NCBI GenBank assembly: GCA_900770705.1
Contig: CAAGLF010000079.1
Span: 1 to 41,610, forward strand
Direction: 5' to 3'
DNA from: Bacteroidaceae bacterium
GTDB taxonomy: Bacteria > Bacteroidota > Bacteroidia > Bacteroidales > Bacteroidaceae
Length of the DNA: 41,610 bases
Shown here piece after piece: positions 8,544-17,025 of the stretch. Numbering within the stretch: the first letter of the stretch is position 1; every line of letters starts with the position of its first letter. A program made the position numbers and the translations under genes. The notes below the pieces were generated by a model that worked only from the letters and a program-made list of their open reading frames with translations, was not told the origin of the DNA and did not search any database.

Positions 8544-9566
8544 ATGAAGCAACAGATACTTTTTATCATCAACCCGATTTCGGGAACCGACAAGAAGGTG
8601 CTGGTACGACAGGCCATACAGAAACTTCTCGACCGCGACAAGTACGACTACACCGTGCGCTACACCTCCCACGGAGGCCACGCCGAGGAGCTGGCACGGG
8701 AGGCTGCCGCCGCAGGCGTGCCCATCGTCTGCGCAGTGGGCGGCGACGGCACTGTCAACGAAGTGGCCCGCGCCATCGTGCACACCCCTACGGCGCTGGG
8801 TATCATACCTTGCGGCTCGGGCAACGGCCTGGCGCGCCACTTGCAGATACCTATGGACCCCGTGCGGGCCGTGGAGGTGCTGAACGCCGGCGTGATACAC
8901 AGCCTGGACTACGGCAGAATCAACGGACAGCCCTTCTTCTGCACCTGCGGTATGGGCTTCGACGCCTTCGTGAGCCAGCGCTTCTCGGAGAGCGGCAAGC
9001 GCGGATTCGTGAGCTACGTGGAAAACACGCTTCGCGAGGGTCTGAACTATCGTCCGGATACATATACGGTGGAGAACGAGAACGGCACCATCCTCGGCAA
9101 GGCCTTCCTCATCGCCTGCGCCAACGCTTCGCAGTACGGCAACAACGCTTTCATCGCGCCCCACGCCTCGATGAAGGACGGACTGATGGACGTAACCATC
9201 ATCGAACCCTTCAGCACACTCGAGTCGGGGCAGATAGCCCTGCAACTTTTCACGGGTACGCTCCCCTCCAACAGCCATGTGAAGACCTTCCGGGCACGGA
9301 AGCTGCACATCGAGCGGCAACACCCCGGTGCAATCCACGTGGACGGCGACCCGATAGAGGCCGGCAGGGAGTTCGATGTGGAACTGATAGCGGGCCAGTT
9401 CCGCGTGGTTGTCAATCCCAAGGCCAAGTCGAAAAAGCGCACCTTGCTGCAATTCATCTCCGACTACATCAGAGACCCCGAAAACTTCCAGGCAGACATC
9501 CGGCGCAGCGGTCAGAGTCTGTACACCATCAACAAGAGCATCCTTGAGCTCCTCAAGAAACTCTAA
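8544..9566 (+). CDS. Diacylglycerol/sphingoid-base kinase family lipid kinase
   Basis: A 340-residue lipid kinase of the DAGK catalytic/LCB5 family that phosphorylates a lipid hydroxyl with ATP at the inner membrane. Key motifs: FIINPISGT at the N-terminus, the glycine-rich GGDGTVNEVA (about 68-77), and IPCGSGNGLARHL (about 90-102). The C-terminal half has the YegS-like ASMKDGLMDVTII and VDGDPIEA segments. It diverges from spt. A sphingoid base or ceramide is therefore a plausible substrate, but diacylglycerol or undecaprenol cannot be excluded. A strong hairpin at 9591-9662 follows. Confidence 0.85.
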   Translation: MKQQILFIINPISGTDKKVLVRQAIQKLLDRDKYDYTVRYTSHGGHAEELAREAAAAGVPIVCAVGGDGTVNEVARAIVHTPTALGIIPCGSGNGLARHLQIPMDPVRAVEVLNAGVIHSLDYGRINGQPFFCTCGMGFDAFVSQRFSESGKRGFVSYVENTLREGLNYRPDTYTVENENGTILGKAFLIACANASQYGNNAFIAPHASMKDGLMDVTIIEPFSTLESGQIALQLFTGTLPSNSHVKTFRARKLHIERQHPGAIHVDGDPIEAGREFDVELIAGQFRVVVNPKAKSKKRTLLQFISDYIRDPENFQADIRRSGQSLYTINKSILELLKKL

Positions 9567-9590
9567 AGCAGCACCGCCCCTCTCCACCTA

Positions 9591-9662
9591 CCTCGGCGAA
9601 AGGAAAAACTACCCCGGCAGAAATTCTTATTTCTGCCGCGGTAGTTTTTCCTTTCGCCGAGG
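9591..9662. terminator. 34-bp hairpin with one mismatch between convergent genes
   Basis: The arm at 9591-9624 pairs with 9629-9662 except for one C/C position; the loop is four bases. It holds the CCTCGGCGAAAGG + CTACC module and a GGCAGAAAT extension. It sits between the convergent lipid kinase and sulfatase maturase genes and is likely a bidirectional terminator. Confidence 0.75.
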
Positions 9663-9701
9663 AAGTTTCTCCCTTGTACGCCGCCGCGGTTTCCGCCACC
9701 C

Positions 9702-10928
9702 TCAGCGCACGTCCTGCAGCCCCTTCATCACGTCGGAAGCCGGCCGCCCATGCTGCAGAAGCCACTTCATACGGTCCATATAGGGCGCCACGTGCTCGAA
9801 ATAGGCACGGTAGCCGCGACAGAGCCAGTTGTGCCCCGGCTCTCCGTCCGCGCTATGCGCAAATCGCAGGCGCGGACATTCGCCGTGGCAGGCCATCAGG
9901 AACTCGCAACGGCGGCACTCGTCCGTCAGTCCCTCCAGCTTGTAGCGCCCGAAGCGCTGTTGCGGTTCGCCATAGAGCATCTGGGAGAGCGTCTGCCGGT
10001 GTATGTTGCCGAGACGGTACTCGGGAAAGACATAATGGTCACAGGCATAGACGTCGCCCGAGGCTTCGACCACCGCGGCGTGCCCGCAGGTCTCCCCCAG
10101 GGTGCAGAGCCCGGGCGGGACGCCCATCCAGCCAGCCAGCGTGCTGTCGAAAATCTGCACAAACCAGCTGCCGACATCCGTCCCGACCCACTCGTCGAAC
10201 ACGGCGCAGAGGAAGGCGCCCCAATCATCGGGCGAGACACTGAAGTCGGCCACCTCGGCCGACCCTCCGGCCTGCGGCGCCGCCAGATGGCGGCCATCGG
10301 GATGCCAGGCAAGGCGTTCGACCACCGGCGTGAACTGCAAGTAGTGACAGTCTATCTCCTTGAAGAAACGATAGAACTCCAGCGGATGGCGGGCCGTCAG
10401 ATTATTGACCACAGCCATCGCATTCCACTCCACGCCATAGCGGTTGAGGGTTTCTATGCCCCGCATTACGCGGAGGTGGGAGGGCTGGTGGCCGCGCGTC
10501 TGCCGATAGGCGTCGTGCAGGAAGGCGGGCCCGTCGATGGAGACACCCACCAGAAAATGATGTTCCCGGAAGAAACGCGCCCACTCGTCGGTGACCAGCG
10601 TTCCATTCGTCTGAAAAGCGTTGTCTATCTGCCGTCCGCCGGCATACTTGCGCTGCAGGCGGAGCGCCTTTCGGTAGAAGGCGAGCGGCTGCAACATCGG
10701 TTCGCCGCCGTGCCACGTGAAGAGCACGTTCGGGCCTGTCTGCATCTCAATGTACTGGCGTATGTAGGCTTCGAGCGTGGCCTCGTCCATCGGCTTGCCG
10801 GCCACGCGTGGATAGAGGTGGCTCTTCTCGGTGTAGTAACAATAGCGGCAGGCCAGATTGCAAGCGGCTCCGACAGGCTTGGCCATCACGTAGACCGGAC
10901 GGGCAAAGGGGGTGGCGGTTTCAGACAC
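9702..10928 (-). CDS. Anaerobic sulfatase-maturating radical SAM enzyme
   Basis: About 408 residues. Radical SAM enzymes of this type convert a Cys or Ser of sulfatases to formylglycine. The radical SAM cluster motif CNLACRYCYY is near residue 22 from the chosen start, followed by TWHGGEP and FQTNGTLV, typical of anSME. The C-terminal SPASM region has Cys clusters including CTLGETCGHAAVVEASGDVYACDHY, CRRCEF and CHGECPRLRF. GTG 10928 (VSETATPF) is chosen because the frame further upstream has no family similarity and runs through the nagB terminator. No sulfatase gene lies in the window, so the partner must be elsewhere. Confidence 0.88.
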   Translation of the reverse strand: MSETATPFARPVYVMAKPVGAACNLACRYCYYTEKSHLYPRVAGKPMDEATLEAYIRQYIEMQTGPNVLFTWHGGEPMLQPLAFYRKALRLQRKYAGGRQIDNAFQTNGTLVTDEWARFFREHHFLVGVSIDGPAFLHDAYRQTRGHQPSHLRVMRGIETLNRYGVEWNAMAVVNNLTARHPLEFYRFFKEIDCHYLQFTPVVERLAWHPDGRHLAAPQAGGSAEVADFSVSPDDWGAFLCAVFDEWVGTDVGSWFVQIFDSTLAGWMGVPPGLCTLGETCGHAAVVEASGDVYACDHYVFPEYRLGNIHRQTLSQMLYGEPQQRFGRYKLEGLTDECRRCEFLMACHGECPRLRFAHSADGEPGHNWLCRGYRAYFEHVAPYMDRMKWLLQHGRPASDVMKGLQDVR

Positions 10929-10966
10929 GGGAAAAAACTTGGATGATGTGGAGTAATACAAAAAAG

Positions 10967-11025
10967 CAGGAGTCGGGAATGCTCCGCCCAACGCTTGCCG
11001 GCGTTTCGGCTGGCCCCGACTCCTG
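10967..11025 (-). terminator. Rho-independent terminator of nagB
   Basis: CAGGAGTCGGG (10967-10977) pairs with CCCGACTCCTG (11015-11025). In the nagB direction the stem is followed by CTTTTTTG. Confidence 0.75.
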
Positions 11026-11053
11026 TATGCAGGCCTTGAAAACGGCCGTTCGA

Positions 11054-11845
11054 CTACATATTGTCCTTCTCGATGTCCTTGAAGTACTTGTAGGTACCGA
11101 CCTTGATTTCCTCGCAAGCGGCCTCATCGCAGACGATAATGCCGTGTTCGTGCATTTGGAGCACGCTGATGGTCCATTGCTGGGTCACAGGACCTTCGAC
11201 GGCGGCCTGGAGGGCGCGTGCCTTGTTGTGTCCGTTGCAAAGGATGAGCACTTCCTTGGCCGACATGACGGTGCCGACACCGACGGTGAGTGCGGTAGCG
11301 GGCACGCTTTCGGGCTTTCCGCCGAAGAAGCGGGAGTTGGCCACGCGGGTGTCGGTAGTCAGTGTCTTCTGGCGGGTACGGCTGCAGAGCGAGCTGCCGG
11401 GTTCGTTGAAGGCGATGTGTCCGTCGGGACCGATACCGCCGATGAAGAGGTCGATACCGCCGGCTTCCTTGATCATTTCTTCGTAGTGGGCGCACTCGGC
11501 AGCGAGGTCCTCGGCGTTACCATTGAGGATGTGGATGTTTTCCTTGGGACAGTCGATATGGTTGAAGAGGTTCTTGGCCATAAAGCTGTGGTAGCTCTCG
11601 GGATGTTCCTCGGGCAGGCCCACATATTCGTCCATATTGAACGTAAGTACGTGCTTGAAGCTCACACGTCCTTCCTGGTTGGCCTTGACCAGTGCACGAT
11701 ACATGCCGATGGGGCTGGAACCGGTGGGCAGACCGAGTACAAAGGGTTTCTCCGCCGTAGGATTGGCGGCATTGATCTTAGCGACTACATAATCTGCCGC
11801 CCACTGCGACAATTTCTCATAGTCAGGTTCGATGATGACTCTCAT
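11054..11845 (-). CDS. nagB: Glucosamine-6-phosphate deaminase
   Basis: A 263-residue NagB, converting glucosamine 6-phosphate to fructose 6-phosphate and ammonia in the cytosol. Recognisable segments: LGLPTGSSPIGMY near residues 38-50, FNMDEYVGLPEEHPESY, IHILNGNA, GGIGPDGHIAFNEPGSS, and the lid region SRTRQKTL. Length matches the family (about 266). It diverges little from well-known enterobacterial NagB. It could recycle amino sugars from host glycans or feed capsule amino-sugar synthesis. The 5' spacer (11846-12046) holds tandem modules. Confidence 0.95.
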   Translation of the reverse strand: MRVIIEPDYEKLSQWAADYVVAKINAANPTAEKPFVLGLPTGSSPIGMYRALVKANQEGRVSFKHVLTFNMDEYVGLPEEHPESYHSFMAKNLFNHIDCPKENIHILNGNAEDLAAECAHYEEMIKEAGGIDLFIGGIGPDGHIAFNEPGSSLCSRTRQKTLTTDTRVANSRFFGGKPESVPATALTVGVGTVMSAKEVLILCNGHNKARALQAAVEGPVTQQWTISVLQMHEHGIIVCDEAACEEIKVGTYKYFKDIEKDNM

Positions 11846-11951
11846 AGTTGTTTGATTTTAATAGGTTGGTAAATGTTTTTTCTGTTGTGGTCCGGAACGG
11901 TAGTGCCGCGGCCTGTCTGCCCAGGAAGGAACTGCGCGGAAAAAGTGCCGC

Positions 11952-12036
11952 GGAAGTTTTTCCTTCCGGCCCGGAAGTTTTTTCTTTCGCCGTAGAAGTT
12001 TTTTCTTTCGCCGCAGAAGTTTTCCCTTCGGCGGCC
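11952..12036. repeat. Tandem array of four ~21-bp modules between glyA and nagB
   Basis: Units at 11952-11972, 11973-11994, 11995-12015 and 12016-12036 share GAAGTTTT-TTC-TTTCGCCG with variation in the GC core (CCGGCCC, CGCCGTA, CGCCGCA, CGGCGGCC). Both flanking genes are on the minus strand. The period is close to two helical turns. Confidence 0.8.
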
Positions 12037-12046
12037 GAAGTCCGGC

Positions 12047-13324
12047 CTACCAGGCGAAGAGGGGATAATTCTTCATCAGCCCGTTCACCTCCGCACGCAC
12101 GCTGGCGATGACTTGCTCGTCTTCAGGCGCGTTCAGCACGGTCTCGATAAGGGCTGCGATGTCGACCATCAGGTCTTCCTTGGCGCCACGTGTGGTGATG
12201 GCCGGTGTGCCGAGGCGTATACCGGATGTCTGGAAAGCGGAACGGCTGTCGAAGGGTACCATATTCTTGTTGACGGTGATGTCGGCAGCCACCAAGGCAT
12301 TCTCGGCCACCTTTCCCGTCAGGTCGGGATACTTGGAACGGAGATCCACCAGCATACTGTGGTTGTCGGTTCCGCCCGACACGATGGAGAAACCGCGCTT
12401 CACGAGTTCGTCGGCCAGCACGGCGGCATTCTTCTTCACCTGCATGGCATATTCCTTGAAGGCGGGCTGCAACGCTTCGCCGAAGGCCACGGCTTTTGCG
12501 GCAATGACATGTTCGAGAGGTCCGCCCTGTGTGCCGGGGAATACGGCCGAGTTGAGCAACTGGCTCATCATCTTGACGGCGCCCTTCGGCGTCTTCAGCC
12601 CCCAGGGGTTCTCAAAGTCTTTGCCCATCAGTATGATTCCTCCGCGCGGGCCCCGGAGGGTCTTGTGGGTGGTGGAAGTCACGATATGGGCATACTTCAC
12701 AGGATTGTCGAGCAGGCCGGCAGCGATAAGTCCGGCGGGGTGTGCCATGTCTACCATAAAGATAGCGCCCACCTTGTCAGCAATCTCGCGCATCCGCTTG
12801 TAGTCCCACTCGCGACTGTAGGCCGAGCCGCCGCCCACGATGAGCTTGGGACGATGTTCCAGGGCCAGGGTTTCCATCTCGTCGTAGTCTACGCGGCCGG
12901 TTTCTCTGGAGAGATTGTAGCCTACGGGGTTGTAGAGTATTCCGCTCGTATTTACCTTGGAGCCGTGGGACAGATGTCCGCCGTGGTCCAGGTTGAGTCC
13001 CATAAAGGTATCGCCGGGCTTCAGCACCGCGAGGAATACGGCAGCATTGGCTTGTGCGCCCGAATGCGGCTGTACATTGGCGTACTCGGCGCCGAAGAGC
13101 TGACAAATGCGGTCGATGGCCAGCTGTTCTACTTTGTCTACTACCTGACAGCCGCCATAGTAGCGCTTGCCGGGATAGCCTTCGGCATACTTATTGGTGA
13201 GCCACGAGCCCATTGCCTGCATTACCTGGTCGCTGACAAAGTTTTCGGAGGCGATAAGTTCTATTCCGCGCAGCTGACGCTGGTGTTCCTCCTCGATGAG
13301 GGAAAAAAGTTGTGTATCAGTCAT
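12047..13324 (-). CDS. glyA: Serine hydroxymethyltransferase
   Basis: A 425-residue PLP enzyme interconverting serine and glycine with tetrahydrofolate, the main source of one-carbon units. Motifs: IELIASENFVS at about 20-30, KYAEGYPGKRYYGGC, NVQPHSGAQAN, VDMAHPAGLIAAG and the PLP lysine in TSTTHKTLRGPRGG. Full length and intact. Upstream pyrI is on the same strand with 61 bases between them, so partial co-transcription is possible. Serine metabolism ties it loosely to the nearby serine palmitoyltransferase, but no direct link is shown. Confidence 0.97.
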   Translation of the reverse strand: MTDTQLFSLIEEEHQRQLRGIELIASENFVSDQVMQAMGSWLTNKYAEGYPGKRYYGGCQVVDKVEQLAIDRICQLFGAEYANVQPHSGAQANAAVFLAVLKPGDTFMGLNLDHGGHLSHGSKVNTSGILYNPVGYNLSRETGRVDYDEMETLALEHRPKLIVGGGSAYSREWDYKRMREIADKVGAIFMVDMAHPAGLIAAGLLDNPVKYAHIVTSTTHKTLRGPRGGIILMGKDFENPWGLKTPKGAVKMMSQLLNSAVFPGTQGGPLEHVIAAKAVAFGEALQPAFKEYAMQVKKNAAVLADELVKRGFSIVSGGTDNHSMLVDLRSKYPDLTGKVAENALVAADITVNKNMVPFDSRSAFQTSGIRLGTPAITTRGAKEDLMVDIAALIETVLNAPEDEQVIASVRAEVNGLMKNYPLFAW

Positions 13325-13385
13325 ATTTTTCGTTATGTATTATAAGTTTCAGATGGTTCGTCGAACAGCGGGAGGGGCACAGCAA

Positions 13386-13871
13386 TCATCCCTCGGAGGC
13401 CGAAAGCGACGGCAGGAGGCCTGCCTTGTCAAGCGAGAGTTCCTTCTCGCAATAGTGGCAGCGCACCACGCCCTCCTCTCCCGGCACTACGTGGAAGATT
13501 GTGGGCATCGGCTCGTTGTTGGTTATGCACTTGGGATTGGGACACTTCACGATATTGTGGATTTCAGGCGGCAGCGTCACCTTCTTCTTCTCCACCACTT
13601 CGAAGTTCCGGATTATGCAGAGCGTCACGTTGGGCGTTACGACGGCGAGTCGGTTCAGTTCTGCGTCGGAGAAGTACTTGTTGGAGATTTTGATCAGACT
13701 CTTGTGTCCCATCTTGCGGCTTACGAGATTGTAGCCCACCATAATGGAGGACGGGGAGCGCACGTCCTGCAGTCGGAGCAGGTTGATGACTTCAAAGAGT
13801 TTCGAGGACGGTATGTGGTCAATGACGGTACCGTTTTCGATGGCCGCCACCTTGAGTTCTTCGTTCTTCAT
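13386..13871 (-). CDS. pyrI: Aspartate carbamoyltransferase regulatory chain
   Basis: A 161-residue PyrI, the nucleotide-binding regulatory subunit of ATCase. The N-terminal allosteric domain (VAAIENGTVIDHIPSSKLFEVINLL) is followed by the C-terminal zinc domain with the four Cys ligands in KCPNPKCITN and VRCHYCEKE. ATG 13871 (MKNEELK) is preferred; an ATG two codons earlier is equally possible. It lies 50 bases after pyrB on the same strand, the usual pyrBI arrangement. Confidence 0.95.
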   Translation of the reverse strand: MKNEELKVAAIENGTVIDHIPSSKLFEVINLLRLQDVRSPSSIMVGYNLVSRKMGHKSLIKISNKYFSDAELNRLAVVTPNVTLCIIRNFEVVEKKKVTLPPEIHNIVKCPNPKCITNNEPMPTIFHVVPGEEGVVRCHYCEKELSLDKAGLLPSLSASEG

Positions 13872-13921
13872 ACACATTATTATATATAGGGGAGTGTTTC
13901 GTGTAGAGACCGTAGTGCCGC

Positions 13922-14860
13922 TCAGCGGTCCTGTCGCACGTCGTCGAGCGTCAGTCCGAGCACGTCGCATATAATGGCCTCGCGCATATAAAGTCCGTTC
14001 TGCGCCTGTTCGAAGTAGTAGGCGTGCGGGTCGGCGTCGACATCGTAGGCTATCTCGTTGACACGTGGCAGCGGGTGGAGGATGCGCATGTTTTCCCTGG
14101 CCTTTTTCAGCATGGAGGCGCGCAGCACGTAGACGTCCTTCACGCGTTCGTACTCCATAAGGTCGGTGAAGCGCTCCCTCTGTACGCGGGTCATATAGAG
14201 TATGTCGGCACCGGCTATCACCTGCTCGTCGAAGGCTTCGTGTTCCTCGTAGCAAATGCCGTGTTCACGGCAATACAGCTTGTACTCGTCGGGCATGGCC
14301 AGCTCGCGGGGGGCGATGAAGTGGAACGTAGGGTTGAAGTGTCGCATGGCCATCAGCAGGGAGTGAACGGTGCGACCGTACTTCAAGTCGCCCACCAGGT
14401 AGATATTCAAGTTTTCGAGCGTGCCTTGCGTCTGATAGATGGAGTAAAGGTCGAGCAGGGTCTGCGAAGGGTGCTGGTTGGCGCCGTCGCCGGCATTGAC
14501 GATGGGGATGCGCGCCACTTCGCTGGCGTAACGGGCGGCTCCCTCGAGGTAATGGCGCATTACGATGACGTCGGCATAGTTCTGCACCATCATAATAGTG
14601 TCTTTCAGCGTCTCGCCCTTGCTGGAGCTGGTGACTTTCGGATCGGTGAAGCCGATGACGCGGGCTCCGAGGCGGTTGGCGGCTGTTTCGAAGGACAGGC
14701 GCGTGCGCGTGGAGGGCTCGAAGAAGAGCGTGGCCACGATACGGCCGTCGAGCAGCTTGCGATTGGGACGTTTTTCAAACTCTTTGCCCATTTGAAGCAG
14801 ATAGAGGAGCTTCTCCTTGGACAGGTTGGCAATGGTTACAAGGCTTCGGTTCGATTGCAT
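13922..14860 (-). CDS. pyrB: Aspartate carbamoyltransferase catalytic chain
   Basis: A 312-residue catalytic subunit that makes N-carbamoyl-aspartate, the committed step of pyrimidine synthesis. Carbamoyl-phosphate loop FEPSTRTRLSFETAANRLG near 48-66, then SSSKGETLKDT, MRHYLEGAARYA, GDGANQHPSQTLLD and the aspartate-binding MTRVQRERF with LHPLPRVNEI. ATG 14860 (MQSNRSL) gives the normal length; the open frame upstream runs into a promoter region and is not coding. The leader from the TAAATTTG core (15000-14993) is about 130 bases, long enough for an attenuator, though I see no clear one. Confidence 0.96.
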   Translation of the reverse strand: MQSNRSLVTIANLSKEKLLYLLQMGKEFEKRPNRKLLDGRIVATLFFEPSTRTRLSFETAANRLGARVIGFTDPKVTSSSKGETLKDTIMMVQNYADVIVMRHYLEGAARYASEVARIPIVNAGDGANQHPSQTLLDLYSIYQTQGTLENLNIYLVGDLKYGRTVHSLLMAMRHFNPTFHFIAPRELAMPDEYKLYCREHGICYEEHEAFDEQVIAGADILYMTRVQRERFTDLMEYERVKDVYVLRASMLKKARENMRILHPLPRVNEIAYDVDADPHAYYFEQAQNGLYMREAIICDVLGLTLDDVRQDR

Positions 14861-14992
14861 AACGACTCGTTTTTGTTTTTTCCGGCCAAAAACGCCGCTT
14901 GGGCGCTGTCGGGCTGCAGTTGCAGGAGCGAAAGCCACACCGGCCCGGAGGTCCGAAAAAGGGGCGTGGCGCAACTCTCCGATAAACCGTAG

Positions 14993-15101
14993 CAAATTTA
15001 TAAAAATAAACGGAAAAGGAAACAGATTATTTCCACAAAATGTTTTTTCTTCGATTTTTCGCACTTCTTCGCCGTGTAAAAGGAAAAACTTTCTACCTTT
15101 G
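14993..15101. promoter_or_regulatory. Divergent promoter cores for pyrB and rubrerythrin
   Basis: TAAATTTG on the minus strand (15000-14993) faces pyrB. TACCTTTG on the plus strand (15094-15101) lies about 87 bases before the rubrerythrin start. Between that core and the rubrerythrin gene there is one module copy (GGCGGAAGG + AAAAACTTTCGCCGCAG, 15120-15145). Confidence 0.6.
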
Positions 15102-15187
15102 CAGCACAGAAGTACTAAGGCGGAAGGAAAAACTTTCGCCGCAGAAAAAAAAATTACAACCGTACAAATTTCAACTACCGCCCCACT

Positions 15188-15730
15188 ATGAAAGATCTGA
15201 AAGGCACCAAGACCGAGAAGAACCTCCAGACCGCCTTCGCCGGCGAGTCCGAGGCACGCAACAAGTACACCTATTACGCCTCCAAGGCCAAGAAGGACGG
15301 CTACGTGCAGATAGCCGCCATCTTCGAAGAGACCGCCGCCAACGAGAAGGAGCACGCCAAACTCTGGTTCAAGTACCTGCACGACGGAGCCGTGCCCGGC
15401 ACGGAGGACAACCTGGCCGACGCTGCTGCCGGCGAGCACTATGAGTGGACCGATATGTACGCAGGATTCGCCAAGGAAGCCCGCGAGGAAGGTTTCGACG
15501 AGATTGCCGCAAAATTCGAGATGGTGGCCGCCATCGAGAAGACCCACGAGGAGCGCTACCTGAAGCTCCTGGAGAACGTGAAGGGCAAGCAAGTGTTCTC
15601 CCGCGATGGCGACTGCATCTGGCAGTGTGCCAACTGCGGACACCTGGTCATCGGAAAAGACGCGCCCGAGGTATGCCCCGTCTGCAACCATCCGCAGAGC
15701 TACTTCCACCTGCGTGCCGAAAACTACTAA
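15188..15730 (+). CDS. rbr: Rubrerythrin
   Basis: A 180-residue non-haem diiron peroxidase reducing hydrogen peroxide in anaerobes. The ferritin-like four-helix domain has the metal-ligand Glu motifs AGESEARNKY, FEETAANEKEHA and IEKTHEERY. The C-terminal rubredoxin-like domain has two CxxC pairs, CANCGHLV and CPVCNHPQSYF. Intact and of usual length. It converges on oxyR, whose product commonly controls peroxide defence in Bacteroides; regulation by this OxyR is inferred only. Confidence 0.96.
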   Translation: MKDLKGTKTEKNLQTAFAGESEARNKYTYYASKAKKDGYVQIAAIFEETAANEKEHAKLWFKYLHDGAVPGTEDNLADAAAGEHYEWTDMYAGFAKEAREEGFDEIAAKFEMVAAIEKTHEERYLKLLENVKGKQVFSRDGDCIWQCANCGHLVIGKDAPEVCPVCNHPQSYFHLRAENY

Positions 15731-15774
15731 GCCGCACCATCCCGGCCGCAAAGGCCGGACACAGACATACCGAA

Positions 15775-15832
15775 GAGAGGACTTGGACGCTACCGCTGCC
15801 GCAAAGGCAGGCCGGGATGCCCAAGTCCTCTC
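15775..15832. terminator. Hairpin between convergent rubrerythrin and oxyR
   Basis: GAGAGGACTTGG (15775-15786) pairs with CCAAGTCCTCTC (15821-15832), with a GC-rich interior that can also pair. It probably terminates both genes. Confidence 0.65.
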
Positions 15833-15861
15833 CTCTATATGCCGCACGGGGCAGCACGATG

Positions 15862-16788
15862 TCACACCCGCTGCTCCGTGTTGTTGAACTGCCGCATTCG
15901 GGCAGGCACGCAGCCCGATATGGTCTGCACCAGCAGGTCGCGCACCGCGTGGCGCACGAAGTTTTTCGGGGTGAGCAGCACCACTTGCCGCGTCGGTATG
16001 GGCAAGGCAAAGGGCCGCACCAGTTCCTTCTGCACCGCCGTCAGTTGCTCCAGCGCCAACTCGGGAATGAACGTGACGCCGCGGCCGCCCTCCACGATAC
16101 GCATAAACGTCTCTATGCTGCCCAGCGAATAGGCTTGCTGGCTCTCACGCGCCGACTTCAGGCTGCAAAACTTCACCAGCTGGTCGCGGAAGCAATGTCC
16201 CTCGTCGAGCAGCCAGAGTTTCTCCTTGTCGAAATCCACAGACTTGACAGTGGTGTGAGAGAAGAGGCGGTCGCCGCGCGACACATAGGCCAGAAACTGC
16301 TCGTAGTAGAGCGTCGCCTGCCCGAACTCCTCCATATCGTCCAGACTGACCACTACGGCCGCATCGATTCTTCCCTCCCGCAGCGCCTGCTTGGCCGCAT
16401 CGGTCTTCAGTTCTGCCACGTGCAGCTCCATTTCGGGGTGTGCCGCGCAGAGTCCGGGGAAGAAGCGCGGCAGCAGGTAGGGCGCAATCGTAGGCAGAAT
16501 GCCCAGACGGAACGTTCCGGCCAGACTACCCTGCGCTTCAGACACAATATGCCGCACATCGGCGGCAGCCGCCAGCACTACCCCCGCCTGCCGCACCACG
16601 TCCTGGCCGGCACGCGTCGTCACGACCTGCTGACTGGAACGTTCGAAGAGCCTGACGCCGAGCTCCGCCTCCAGTTTCTGCACCATCGCGCTCAGCGTGG
16701 GCTGCGTGACGCCGCAAGCCTCGGCAGCCTTGGCAAAATGGTGCATTCTGTCTACAGCTACAATGTACTCCAGTTGTTGTAAAGTCAT
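15862..16788 (-). CDS. oxyR: LysR-type peroxide regulator OxyR
   Basis: A 308-residue LysR-family regulator. The N-terminal winged helix-turn-helix is MTLQQLEYIVAVDRMHHFAKAA through TQPTLSAMVQKLE. The effector domain retains the redox pair in the OxyR arrangement, one Cys in DEGHCFRDQ and the second in KFCSLK about eight residues later, which supports OxyR rather than a generic LysR protein. Start ATG 16788 begins at the canonical first residue. TACTTTTG at 16833-16826 is a probable -7 element. It is divergent from the QueD-like gene and convergent with rubrerythrin. Confidence 0.92.
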   Translation of the reverse strand: MTLQQLEYIVAVDRMHHFAKAAEACGVTQPTLSAMVQKLEAELGVRLFERSSQQVVTTRAGQDVVRQAGVVLAAAADVRHIVSEAQGSLAGTFRLGILPTIAPYLLPRFFPGLCAAHPEMELHVAELKTDAAKQALREGRIDAAVVVSLDDMEEFGQATLYYEQFLAYVSRGDRLFSHTTVKSVDFDKEKLWLLDEGHCFRDQLVKFCSLKSARESQQAYSLGSIETFMRIVEGGRGVTFIPELALEQLTAVQKELVRPFALPIPTRQVVLLTPKNFVRHAVRDLLVQTISGCVPARMRQFNNTEQRV

Positions 16789-16825
16789 ATTTTTCCGCTT
16801 TAGAACTACTTTTCTTCCTTCTCCG

Positions 16826-16928
16826 CAAAAGTACAACATTATCAGTGATTTGAGATAGCAGTATAGATTTTTTCTATCCATAAATTGCTTTTTTCTGTTG
16901 CAATAACAAAAAGAACTTCGTATGTTTG
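16826..16928. promoter_or_regulatory. Divergent promoter cores for oxyR and the QueD-like gene
   Basis: TACTTTTG on the minus strand (16833-16826) serves oxyR. TATGTTTG on the plus strand (16921-16928), with a TTG about 20 bases upstream, serves the QueD-like gene. Shared OxyR control is possible but no operator was identified. Confidence 0.6.
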
Positions 16929-17025
16929 CAGCAGAAAAAGGGAGCGAGTCCGGCGGAACTTCCGCCCCACTCCATCCGCAAAGAACTGATTTATCCACAT
17001 TTTTAACAAAAGGAGAAAAACAATT

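Noticed and set aside
13871..14255. Extended N-terminus of pyrI reaching into pyrB
   Set aside because: The extra residues come from another frame of pyrB and have no similarity to PyrI; the Met at 13871 gives the family length.
14288..14294. G6-type run within pyrB
   Set aside because: It encodes a conserved part of a housekeeping enzyme in an intact frame; no reason to suspect switching.
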